Position numbers and translations under genes: made by a program. From Apophysomyces variabilis (lineage: Eukaryota; Mucoromycota; Mucoromycetes; Mucorales; Mucoraceae), in assembly GCA_002749535.1 (NCBI GenBank), contig MZZL01000408.1, positions 1,808,042 through 1,872,041 on the forward strand: a DNA stretch of 64,000 nucleotides, in the 5' to 3' direction. Below are positions 35,736 to 48,900 of the stretch, one piece after another. Within the stretch, counting starts at the first letter, position 1. The number at the start of each line of letters is the position of its first letter. The notes beneath the pieces were generated by a model that was not told where the DNA came from, made no database searches, and worked only from the letters and a program-made list of their open reading frames with translations.

Positions 35736-36994
35736 CTTCTGGAGATAGTTAATGTCTGTTGCCTAAGCAATAGTAAGTATCGATATCGTCGTCATACGAT
35801 TGTTACTAATGTTATCCCTACTTTATATTGCTATTCGTCCACTTTGCCGTTTATTTCGTCCATTGTATTTTGGTCTTTGTCCATTCCCCATTGAACGTTT
35901 GTTTACTTCATAGTATATGTCCATCTCAATTTCAAAGACAAAAGTATAGTTTAACTTTTCCAAGTACGCTTATTGTATCTTGCTCTGTGAATCGGATTGT
36001 TTACACGCATTGTTTGGGTTGCATGCATAAGCCGCGAAGCCATTGTTTTAGCTTCATTCATCGTTTCTTTCAAACTTAGTGAGCCCGATGCTTTATAGAG
36101 AGAAGAAGGCAATAATATGATGTATTTAATAGCTGCTAAGCTAATTTGTATGTCCGTAAAAATGGTCGAGCCACACCAAATCCATTTCGACCATTTTCCA
36201 CTCGGGGAAATTTGTGTCACCAGATGAAGTGGATATTCGCATGAAACAGTTCGGAACTCGGCCTCGTCGGTATTGTCTCCCAACGCAATCTACCATAAAC
36301 GGACATGAAACAAACCTACATAGTGCAACATATGCTCTTGGCAAATGGCGATATCCCTTGGTTTGATTGCGGATGACTCCCGCATGTAAAGTTGCCATGG
36401 CACAACCTTTGTAGTTGGAAATCACCGAAATCAAATGACATTTATCTGCCACCTTTCTAAGTATTCCATTTTAGTTTTCGAGCATTATCAATTTGACGTA
36501 CATGCAGCTCTCATGAGCTTGCATAGTGATTGAGGCTTGACATGAGTTTCTACGGAGGAAAATCGTATAAGGTAATGAGAAGAGCATAGAAATCGGGCGT
36601 TCGGTTTCGTGGAACACAGATCCGTGATACATTCCGCGAATGCCTTATCATATAGACTAATCACAATGTACCTAATAACTGACCTGTCTCTCTGAGAGTC
36701 TGGACTCTTGAAGGGGTCGTAGCAATAGCGGAGGACGTTGTGTTTAGAGCATCCATTCAACGGAGGGAAAAAAGCAAAGGATACGGAAGAAAAAATCTCG
36801 TGTGACTTGACGAGGAAAGGTTGATGTAGCACAACTCGGGCGCTCAAGGCACTGTCAAAAAAAAAAAAGGAACCAAGCGAAGCTTTTTATTGACGGTGCG
36901 ATCCGTTTTCTCACGTTGCCTCTTTTCTTGCTCTTTTTCTCTTTAAGAGAAACAGTACCTTGCCGAGAAAACAGCAAATTATTAACGAAACACC
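35736..36994. promoter_or_regulatory. Upstream region of the giant gene
   Basis: About 1.26 kb. Overlapping minus-strand frames of 103-119 codons (35951-36847) are not recognised and do not join. The last 130 bases before the giant gene are pyrimidine-rich on the plus strand, ending in CTCTTTTTCTCTTTAAG, a common fungal promoter context just before a start codon. No TATA box is evident. An 11-base A run lies at about 36857-36868. Confidence 0.4.
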
Positions 36995-39900
36995 ATGTCA
37001 GGCCAAACTTTCCCAGAAGGATGGTTCTTCATTAAAAACCTAACCAACGGCTATGTCTTGATGGCCGATAACTCTTCAAAAGCTAAGGGCGAGCCAATTG
37101 TTATCTCCTCACTTCGCACGAAGGACTTTGATGGCCAACTCTGGCGTCATGGTGAAGATGGACGTCTGTACAATAAGCAGACTGGCTTCGTTTTAGACGT
37201 CGCGAAAGGTATTGTGCTTTCATCCTTAGCGTGGAGCACTGCTTAGAATTCGGATGTTCATCACGTTTCCGGTTTAGGAAACGCCAAAGTTGGAGCTGAA
37301 CTTGTTCAGCAGCCTGTGTCACCAGACACACAAAATTCCTGCCAGACTTTTGGAATTTCTGCAGAAGGGCATATCTATCTCACCCAGGACTCTAACCTTG
37401 TCCTTGGTATTAAGGATTCATTTTTTACACGTCGTGAAGGGCAACGTGTTCATTTGCAGGCGGTTGAAAGTAAACACCAAGAACATAAAGAACAACGTTG
37501 GGACTTTGTTGTGCCCGTTTCAAAACAAAGTATACTTCGATCAGCTAGCTCAAGCACATTTGAAAGTGTTAAAAACGCTGCTAAACCCTTCTTCAACCAA
37601 AACGACGGTATATCACTTTCTCTGATATTTTTTCAACCGTCTAATCTCTGTAGTAGACCCCCGAGCGAATTCTGGTCCGAACGATCATGGTCTTGAAATC
37701 CCTGCTGGAAGCTTTCCCAACAAACCTTTCTTCCTAAAGTCACAAGCTAATGGTTACTATATTGGTGCTGAAATTGACGCAGTCATGAATCCTGGTAGTC
37801 GTCTTACTCTGGACCCACTCCGGACCACGGACGTGGAGAGTCAACTCTGGACATTCGATGGCACTACTGGTCATATTATCAATCAACAATCGGGATTCGT
37901 TCTTACTGCAGAAGGAATGACAGACGATGCATATATATGTCAATCAGCCATAGACGAAAAAGCATTCCTTCGTCAAACATGGGTGATGACTCGTGAAGGA
38001 AACCTTTGCCTCAGGCACGACCAGTCATGGGTTCTCAGCTTTAAAGATAGTTGGTTCGGTAGCGGTCGTGTAGGCGCGCACGTGCATTTGCAAAAGAAAT
38101 CCATAACGGAGGAAACTCGTCGCAAACATCAGAAATTTGGTCTGGTATTGCCTGTTTTTAAGAAATATACCGCAGCAGAAACTGCTAGTGAACCACAAGG
38201 CGTATTTCCCGAAGGCTGGTTCTTCATCAAGAGTCAAGCACATAATTTGGTTATCACCGTTCTTGATTCTGGAACTCTCGCGGCCCAAGCGGTGGCTGTC
38301 CCAATCGACATGGCCAGCTATGCCCGTCAGCTGTGGTCTTACAAGGATGGATTCCTTGTGAACAAGGTTTCCGATATGGTTCTCGACGTTAAAGGAGGTT
38401 TGTTAGCCGTGAGACGTAAGTAGCATGTATGACTTAGGTGATACAATAGGTTCCATCCAATCCGGCGCAGAAATCTGCCAGTATAAGAAGAAATCTAAGG
38501 AAAATACGAACCAAAAATGGAGCCTTTCAGTCGATGGGCATATCTTTTCTACCGCCAACTCATCCCTCGTCCTTTCCGTTAAAGAGGAAGAAACGGCTCG
38601 TGCTCCTCTGCTTTTGAGTCATAAGAACATGGAAAGAAAGGGCCAGCGCTGGACCTTTGTTCTACCCGTCTTCAAGAAGAAAACAGGTAAGTGTGCTTAT
38701 CATGAACCTATCAATGATTGACATGCTGTGTGTAGCATCTGGAGAAGCTGTTCATGATCTTCCCGTTCAAAAGAGCGTTTCGCATCATTATGCTCAGTAC
38801 CCCAGTGGATGGTTCTTTGTCAAATCCTTTGTGTCGACCTCAACAAAGGAGAAGCCTCTGGTTTTAACTGCGGATGAGCATACCTCCGCTATTTCTATTG
38901 AACACATTAGTCAGGAACACTGGCGCCGCCAACTTTGGACTTACACAAATGGCGGACTCGTCAATTTCCAAACCCAGACAGCCATTGATGTGAAATGTAG
39001 GGAACTTTAAACATAATCTAACCGTTACTAACATGAACTATTCCAGCTATTGCTGCTGGTGCTAGTCTTGCACATAACAGACATGATTCGAAATCTAACA
39101 GTCAGCTTTGGTACATTAATACTGACGGTTATCTCATTCACGGGTCCAATCCTTCACTTGCACTAGTCACTGAACTAGTTGACGGCAAATATAAGCTCTA
39201 CTTAAATGAATACCATTTAGCCACGCAAGACCATCGCTGGGGTTTACTGAAACCAGAGATCACTGTGACTAATAACGTGCAAACGCTTGAAAGATGGTCA
39301 GTTGTCATTCTCAAGGAATGGCGCAGGGTTGATCAACGCGTCGTGCAAAAGATTGTTCATCAACGAGCTGCCTCGCCAAAAGATTCATTCTTCCTTGGTG
39401 CTCAGAACGGTTTGGCTTTGGCCCCTGAGCAGTCAGAAGCATTTGCCCACATTGTACTGCGTAAAATGGACTACAACAATTACGAAAATTTCAAGTGGAC
39501 ACTCGAAGGCAGTTATCTTGTTCACTGCGCAACGGGTCTTGTCTTGCATGCTGCTGGTAAATATTTCGAATGCATGATGACAGTTTGTCTGAAAGCTTTT
39601 GTAACAATTTAGACAATTTGGTCAATGGTAGCCATTTGCAGTTACGAGCAAAGCTTAACCAAGAGGAGCAACGTCTGGATACCCGTCAATTATGGTATCT
39701 CAAGACGGATGGATCGATCGTGTCAGAAAGCCGTCCAGACCTTGGTCTTGGCCTAACATATCAGAACCAGCAATGGGCAGTACAGCTTACTGATGTTAAA
39801 GAACATGGGCAGCACTTTGCTTGGGTTCTCCTTTATGGAAAGTACAGTAAGAAATACAGTGAAGAGCTGAAGAAAGAGGTTTCTGTCCTCGTCAGTACCG

Positions 39901-42900
39901 AAAGGGTGGTTTTGACTGCTACACAAAGCAAAAGTATGTATAACTAATTATTCTCAGTAAAAAGAAACGTTAACTTTTTGTTTGATACAGCAACATCTTC
40001 AAGCGAGCGAAAGCTGGTTACAGTTAGCTACGGTGTATTCCCCGATAGTTGGTTCTATATTCGCTCTAAAGTCAATGAAAAACTTGTTGTGACTATCACC
40101 TCCACCAAGAATGGTACCAAGCTAATCCTAGCAAACGTGGATTTCAAGATTTTCCGACGCCAACTATGGCACTACCGTGACGATGGCTGTTTGGTCAACT
40201 TGGAGTCAGATCACGTTATTGATATTGCAGGCGGTGCACTCTTACCTGGTAGCGATATCATTCTCTCGCGCGAAGCATTCTTCAAGGCGAATAGGAAAAA
40301 ACAGCTCTGGGCACTCTCTGTGAACGGACATATTCACTCCAAGTCCCGACCTGGACTGGTTCTGGGCCCTAAGGGCACGACAGTAACGGAAGGCACGGAG
40401 CTACACTTGGAAGCCCGCGGGGCTTTAAGTAATGAAGCACAACAGTGGACGTTTGCCTCACCCGTCTATGGAAGCCAGGCTAAACAAGGGGAAATTTCAA
40501 CGATTGAAGGCATCAGTGCTCAGGATGTCAAGATCACCAGTGGTGAGCGCTACGAACGAACGACTAAGCGTGCTGTCATTCGTCGCTGGGGTGTCTTCCC
40601 CTCAGGAGGCTTCTTTATTCGCTCGGCTCATGGTCGGAACCCTCTTGCTTTAACTGTGGATCAAGAACCAATCAAAGGCATCGATGGGAAGCTTGAATAC
40701 AAGGTTGTGCTCCGCCCATTGGCCTTGAATGATTATAAGTGGTACCTGTGGACATTTGAAAACGATCACTTGATAAACGTCAAGACGGGTCTGGCGCTCG
40801 ATGGCTCTGTTGTGAAAGGACTGAAAGTTGAGAAAGGTCTTCGTACACAGCTTCACGTACGGGAAACTTCCCTTGCAGAGGCTCAGTTCTGGTCGATGAC
40901 CGCGAACGGAGAAATTCACTGTCGCTCCAATGAGGCATTGATTGTCGGTGTTGCTGATTCTGAACGCGCCTACGTTTCCGGTGCACAGGTAGGTTTACGG
41001 GAAGTGAAAGTGAAGCGGGTTAACGTCGAAGGCCGGGAGGAATCTGTTTTGCAATCCGAGCAATGGCTCCGCTGGCGATTCTGGATACCCAAGTATGGAA
41101 CGAAAGAAACCAAGTCAACCTTGGCCGCGGCTGCGGCTATCGCAACAGAAGCTGTTACATCTGTAATCCAAGGCGAAGAAGATAAAGAACCGGAAGACGA
41201 AGTGATTGTGCAGGGTTGCGAGGAGAAACAGATAGAAGTCCGCGAGGAGCATGAAGAAGATGATGGCTATTCATCGTCCGAAGAGGAAGAGATCGATGAA
41301 AGCGAAGAAACAAGTGCTACGTCATCTGAACGAACTGTATCCAAGACAATTGAAGCCAATACCGAGGTTACCGCAACAGCAGCGGAATCTAAACATTATA
41401 CCCGCAAACAATCATACCATATCTCTGATAATTACGTATTGACTGGATCGGAAAAGGTTGTCCGCCTTACGACGTACCATCAGGGAGCGTTTCCAGAGGG
41501 ATATTTCTTTATCAGAAGTAGTTACCACGGTCTGGTTCTTGACGTCTTGGGCGATATTAAAGAAGGAGCTCGCGCCGTTATTACGCCCCTTAGAACCACT
41601 GACTACGCAAGCCAGCTTTGGACTTTCAGTGACGGATTTCTACGAAATCTTAAAGGCCAAGGGTTTGCATTGGATGCAGCTGAAGGTGCTAATCTTGTAT
41701 CCGGGGACCGTGCTCACTTGTCCGCGGAAAAGTCTTCCGAAGACGCCGAAGACCAGCAATGGGAGTATTCAATCAATGGCCTAATACGCCTCACGGCTAA
41801 ACGTTCGCTGGTGCTCTCAATTCAGGAGCTGCGCCGTTCCGACCATTATCGCTTTGTTGATGTTTTTGTTCAAGATGAAAAACTTCATCCTGGCCAAATC
41901 AATGCTCGTCCTGAACAGCACTGGGAGATCTTAGTCCCAAGCGTCATTCCTGTCGACCAAGAAAGGGAGACCAGTGTCAAGATAATTGAAGCCGGCAAAG
42001 TCACATCGGTTACAAGTTCTTCTTCTGCGGTGCTTGCATTCAAATGGCTGAAAGAAACGTTTGAGCACAAACTTACAGCAGATAATCAGTGGCCTAGCGC
42101 AGAAAAATGGTTTTTCATCCGTTACGGCAGCGAGAACCTCTTCTTGGCGGCTCATGAAAAAGACAAGGCTCATGTTGGACTATATCCTCTCAAAGAAGAT
42201 GAAGATTATAAACGGTTCCTGTGGGTGTTCATTGATGGCCAACTTATTAACTATAAGTATATGCTTTGCCTTTCTTTGAACAAATGTAAGTTTTCATAGA
42301 ATGCTTTGCTAAGCACTAACTACTTGCTACAGCTCACGAATGGACCCTTGCTAACGCTCAGGAGTCTGCAGACCAGATCTATACCATATCCTCCGCAGGA
42401 ACTTTGGCTGTAAAGGCCCACAGTGCATCCTATTCTATGCGCACAGTGGAAAAAGAGAACATATATCAGTTAACGGCTACAACGGAGATGTCTACCGAGT
42501 CTAAGGGTTTCCAGCTCCACGTTCCTACTTATCACGACAAGGAAGTAGAGAAAAATGCTAACGTTGCTATATCCACTGCTGTCTCCTGGCTTCGTTCTCA
42601 GCGTACTGAGCAAAGCAGTGTGAGCACTATCTCAACTCGCTGGGCGGTCTTCCCTCATGCCACATGGTTCTTCCTTCAAGTTGGAAAAGACCTTGTTTTA
42701 TCTGTCCAGAACCAATCCACTGGATCAAAGCTCGTTGTTAAAAAACTATCATTTCAAGATTTCAAGACCCAGTTATGGACTTTCCGGGATGGTCTACTTA
42801 TCAACTATGGTAGCAGCCTTGTGATAGATGTGGATGGTTGGTATTTAAAGGAGTTTTGGTGAAATGACAGTCCTGACGCTTTTTGTATAGGTGAAATAAG

Positions 42901-45900
42901 TTCTACATCTTCTGTGGTTCAGTCAACGCAGGCTGGGGTTAGTACTCAAAAATGGAGTCTTACAGCGGAGGGCCATATTCAATTAGAGAGTTACACTCGT
43001 CTTGCCCTTGGATACTCCGATACGCTTGTGGAAGGCACTGAAATTAGTCTGATAAGCACAGAAGAATCCTCATCCGGTCATGCCATACAATGGAAATTCT
43101 CCGTCCCGGTTTTTAAGAAGATATCCAAGATCAACATCACAGAGCATTCCTCAATTGAACATGTCACTAAAGCTATTGAACATGGTGCTGTAATTGAAAA
43201 GACAGAGGAGCTGCAGGTTGCCGTTCATGATAGCTCAAATCACAGCTCTGTATCTAAAGAGCATGAAGAACATGGCTTACATGATGCATTGAAGGATATT
43301 GGTATCGTTGCCGTTTCAGGTGCCGCAGCCACTGCCGCTGTGGGTGCGGCCTCCCACCTTATCAAGTCTATATTCCTGCGCAATAACAAGAAAACCGAAC
43401 AACAATCGACATCGACCGAAAGTTCTCAGACTGTTGAGCAGCAGGACGTATCTGAAGTTGTTCTTGACAAGTCTTCAATCATCCTTTTGACAGAATCAAA
43501 AACTATCGTCCGTTCTTGGCGCATTAACTTCATTAGCCGCATCCGGCAATGCAAGACACAGAAGGAAATTGTTGCTGTCATTGATGAAAGTCGTAGAGAC
43601 CTTTATAGACGACTTGATGATCACATCAGGGCTCATGCATCAGTTCATCGTATGATTACTGGAAAATCAGCCAACTGGGAGGTTTCCATTCAACAAGTGA
43701 AGGAATTGTACCGTGCCCGCTTGTTTGACAAGACACTGGACAAGCTGAAGAACTACAAAGAAGATCAAGTTGTTTCATTTGAGGAATTAGACATTGAATC
43801 TTCCTTCAAGGTAGCCAGCGCCGAAATTGACAAACACTATGAGCATGTGTTGGCCAAGGAACAAGAGAGAACCAAGACTAAGCAAACAGAATCGACCGTC
43901 ATTGTCGGCCAGGTCACTGAGAGCGAAAGACTTCTCATCACAGTTGACAGTATCAAGGTTATTGTTCGTTTCTGGTTTGTCGACTTGTACTACAAACTTG
44001 CTATCGCATCGAAGAAAGGAGTTTCTGAGGAAGAAATTCGCAAATTGGTCACAACTGCGCGCGAAGAGCTCACTGTTAAGCTTTCCGAAGTCAAATCCTC
44101 TATTTCAAAGACACAAACCGTTTCTGCTTCCAAAGTTTCCGCCGTGGAGCATTCAGTTACATCTGCAATCGAACGCTCCGAAGCCTTTGTGAAGAAAGAA
44201 ATTGAGGCAATCCATCAGGAGAAACGGTATTCTTTGTCTGAGCAAGAGTACACACAAATTATTGCTGTGACAGAGCAACGCCTTACAAGCGAATTAAAGA
44301 CATATCAGAGCGCGATTACAGCCGAGTTTACGCAAGTACATGAAGAAGTTGAGTCTTCCCGTGTAAAGACTTCTTCAGTAGACCAAAAGACTGTCGAAGC
44401 CGCCAAACAAATTGTTTCTGCCAAAGTCACTGAGACAAAGGCCAGGGTCATTTCATGGTTTGAGCAAGTGTCAAAGGATATCACCTGGCGCATAGAAGAT
44501 AAGGCTAACCAAGAAAGTGTCAAGGAAGACACCTTAGCTATCGTTGATGCTGCTCAGATTGAACTCGTTTCCAAGATTGACGAGGCCAAGCTTGTTCTTC
44601 GAACCTATGATTCTCAGCTATCACACTTAACTCAGGCTGAACGACGACGTATCGAATATTCCTTGGATCATGTTAAGGCATCCGTTTTAGCCAGCATTCT
44701 CTACTTCAAGACATCAATACAGAAGCAGAATGTTTCTACGGAACAGATCCTTCAGCATGCATCTCATTCGTTTGGCTCTATCTCGCAGCATGTTGCTGCT
44801 GAGGAACTCGAAGAGACTGTCGTCAAGATTACCAAAGTTAAGAAAGAATTGTCGAAGGTGTCTATTTCCAAGGAGAAAAAAGCTGAAACTTCGGTCCAGA
44901 AGAAAACGTCTACTGATCACTCGAAGATTGCTGCTATCGGAGCTGCTACTGCTGCTGCCACTGCTGCTGCTGCTATTGCAGGTGCCGCCATTAGTCACCA
45001 CTATGAGCACAAGAATGGAGGCGCTAAGATCGGTAAAAAGACATCCGGGCCACAGACCACTGTCGTTGTTGGCGAAAAGTCTGGCGCTGTTCTCGCGACC
45101 CACGATCATGAAAAGATATCCGAAGTGAAGCATGTGGAGACGTTAATGGTTGTCTCGGAAGATGTGAAAGTCACTGTGCGTGAATGGTTCAAACGACTAA
45201 ACAAGAAAGTCACTGAACGTGCAAGACACGGCGGCAAGGATTCCGCTCAAGACATTAATATCATTGTTGCGGAAGCGCAAGAGGAATTGGCCATTGCAAT
45301 TGAAAAGGCAAAAAGAGCGACCCACGTCGCCTCTGGTTCTAACAATGCTTCATTCAATGATACGCTCACTTGGATCCGCTCTGTTGCCTGGTCGCAATCT
45401 GCCCAAATCAAACAAATCGGAACTCAGCTCGCTCTGACCCAGTCCGATGAAGTCGAACAGCAATTGCACACATTGACTGAGTCCAGCTTGAAACAAGTGT
45501 ATACAGCAGTCGATCAGTACAAGTCATCTGTGTCTGGAACTACTGTTGCTTCTGCAGTGAGCTCCAAAGAAAGATATGAAGGTGTTGATTACTCCGAAAC
45601 AGTGGCTAGCGTACTGGTAGTTGACAAAGCAAAGGCTCATGTCGCAACTACAGTTGAAGAAGTCAAGACTACCATGACTGAATGGTTCAGTCGATTCAAT
45701 GGCAGGGTAGCTCGAAGAGTGAAGCAAGGTGGTGATAATATGTCTGCAGACGTTGCTGCTATCGTTAAAGAAGCACGCGAAAGTCTTTGCAATGTCATTG
45801 AGGAATCGAAGTCCGTGATAGATCAGCGATTCACAGCCGCTCGAACCAAGAGAACCGAATCAGAGACCTTGCTGGTTCAAGAAGCACACAAGACAATAGA

Positions 45901-48900
45901 GACTACGTTGGAACAAGTGCAGGATAGCATCCTCACTCAGATTACAGAAGTGGAGAAAGTGACAAAAACAGAAGAAAGCTCTGTAGCTGCAGTTAAGATC
46001 TTGGAGCGACTTGAAGAGGTTAATGAAAGTGCGAAGCACACCATCCATGTCACTTTCAGACAATCTGAGACTGTAATTGATCAGCATCTCGAAGAATTTG
46101 CTCAATCCACTTTGAAAGAAGAAGCCCACGACATTGTTGTGGTTAATGAAACAGAGTCGACAAAATCAAGCAAACAAGAGATAGCTTCCGCTGGCGAACA
46201 ATATGGTCTAGCTGTAGTTGCTGAAACTACTGAAAACACGACTCGCTGGTTGTCTGGTTTGACTGATCGTATTACTGGACATCTGAGCAAGAATTCAGAA
46301 AATATCGATCAAGAGGTGGCAAATTCGGTGTCATCGACAGAACAAGAATTAGACATCGCTTTCGAACAAGCCAAGTCTAAAATTTCCTCTGATGCTTCCA
46401 GTGCAGACCATAAGCATCTCGTTTCGACGATAGACTCTCTTAAACTAGCGGCGAAAGAAAGATTGCAGCAGATTAAGAAAACCGTCATCGATCATAAAGA
46501 GGACCGAAAGACCGCTTCGGAGAAGCTGACCCAAATTGCTGAACAATCGAAACATGAACTCTCTGTTCACTATGAATCCGCCAAGAAAACGTCCGAGAAA
46601 ATCGAAAAAGAAAAGCACTCTGTCACTACTATCTCTGAGAAGAAAAAAGAGGAAGGCCATGACAAGCAACACTCTCATATTGCTGAGAAGATGCTCGTTG
46701 GTTCTGCTGCTGTAGCAGCTGGTACAGCGATTGCCGTTGAGATTGCAAAGAAATTGAAGGGCAAGAAGACTCAACAGGCTCAGGAGGTTTCAAAGACTTT
46801 GGGAACAATCAAATCAGTAACCGTCGTGAAGAGTGTCGAAGACGTCAAAGCCAAATTCAATGACTGGTTTGAACGCCTAACGACAGATGTTTCCGTCAAG
46901 TCGAAACAATCCAACGTCTCATCCCAAGAAATCGCTGTTATTGTGGAGCAATCCAAGAAAGAGTTTATGGAAGTGATCAAAGCTGCCAAGACCAATGAAA
47001 GTTTTAGTGGAAGCTATCAGCAAGAATCATTGGAATGGATTGAGAAGACTACGCTGATTCAGGCATCACGTGTGCAGCAAATTGCCACCGAATCTCTCAC
47101 AAATACTTCGGTTGACGTTGAATCTCGTCTGCAGGCGATTCATGTCACTACAACAAGTGAGGTTAATGCTGCGCTTGAGAAATGCAAGGAAACAACATCT
47201 ACTTCGTCCACTACCTGGGTTGGCACCAGTATTGAACATCTTCAAGAGAAAGAAAACGCGGTTTTGGATTTCAAGAATGAAGTGTCCGCTGTCGTTGAAG
47301 AGACAAAGACATCTTTGGCCACTTCCTTCAAAGAACTGAGCAAGCGTATATCGACACGCATTCAGCAAGGCGGCGCCAATACGCACAAGGACGTGTCTGC
47401 AATTATTGAGGAGGCAAGAAATGACATCGCCATCAGTACTGAGAAGGCAAAGGTCGCTGCATCTAAACGACTAGCAAGCTCTGAGACCAAGACGTATGCT
47501 GCCTATATTTCTGTTTCCACTCTCGTAGAGGCTGCTAATGCTGAAATCGAAAAAGCGCTTGAAAACACGGAGACCACAATCCTTGCAAAGATCGACCGCA
47601 TTGAATCGCACGTATCTTCTATTGAAGAGAGGAATTCAAGTGCTATTATCGAGCAAATCTCTGTGATAGAAAATGAGACAACAAGAGAAATACAAGAGAG
47701 GATTGAGAAATCGAAGACCGGGTTCATCAAGTCTGCCCACGAACACTTCAAGTCCGCTCATACAGCGGTTCGTCAAAACTCTCTTGGTGTGATCAAGTCA
47801 TATGGCACTGCTGTTACAGTAGAAGATATCACTGCTACTACACACAAGTGGTTGTATTCTCTGACTCAGAAGGTGTCCACCCATGCTAAGCACGGTGAAT
47901 CGAAGTCTAAGGAAGACATTGAAGCCATCGTTGCAAAGGAGAATGCAATAATCCTTGGATACCTCGAAATGTCGAAGCACAAGATTAGCAAATCCCTCAA
48001 GTCAGAAACAGAAGTTCAAGAGTTGCATAAAGCTTTGGAATCAATCAAGACCACTTTGTCGAAAGTATCCAACGAGATCAAAACCGTGGGTATCGAAGCT
48101 GCTGTCAATAAATCCTCCACAGGTGGCACTGAACGAATGACGGAGTTGATCTCTTCCAATGAAAAGCGAATCCGTGAATCGCTTGTAACTGTTTCCAACA
48201 TTTCCGTCCAAGTTGAAGAAAAAAAGACAGATGTCGTAAGTTAAACATTTCTCTGTTTTGCAAAAATAATAACAATGTGTTCTCGATAGGAATTGGAACA
48301 GGAGACACGGAAAGTTGAGATTGAAAAGCAGGTCAAGCGTTACGAGAAGACGCAAGAACATAAAGAGTTGGATGAGTCAACGATCGTGTACCATGATGAG
48401 AATGCTTCTGTTTCGGCTACTGACGTTCATGTTACTGTGAGCAAGTGGTTTGACAGTCTGATCGTGGAAGTGTCTGAAAGAGCGAAGAAAGGAGGACCTT
48501 CTGCATCACAAGATATTGATATCATTGTCGAACAGTCTGTCCAGACTATTTCCAAAACCCTGAAAGCCGTTAGTAATAACGCTGGGAAGTCGATTTCGGA
48601 CGAGTCATCAGTGCAAAGATTCCGCGGCTCTTTGGAATGGGCTAAGAGCATGATCATTCAAGGTGCCACTCAAGTAAAGGCAGTTGGACAACAGGCAGCT
48701 GCTGCTTCATCCACTACTGGAGGTGCGGAGCAGATGACTACGTTGGCAACCACAGTCAGCCAACAGATTCATACGGAGCTCAGCCGTTACAAATTCAGTT
48801 CCACTAGATCTGAGACGAGGATATCTCATTCCAATGCCGAGAAGCTCGTTGAGCATGAAAAAAGGAAGGAAAAAATTGCATCCCACCACCATGTTGCGCA

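Noticed and set aside
35951..36847. Three overlapping minus-strand frames of 103-119 codons upstream of the giant gene
   Set aside because: Different frames, no joining splice sites that give a recognisable protein, and no family resemblance. May be transposon debris but not supportable.
44714..45133. A 139-codon minus-strand frame with a Ser/Gly run
   Set aside because: Antisense of the Ala-rich segment and flanks in the giant gene; the Ser/Gly run is the complement of GCT/GCC alanine codons.
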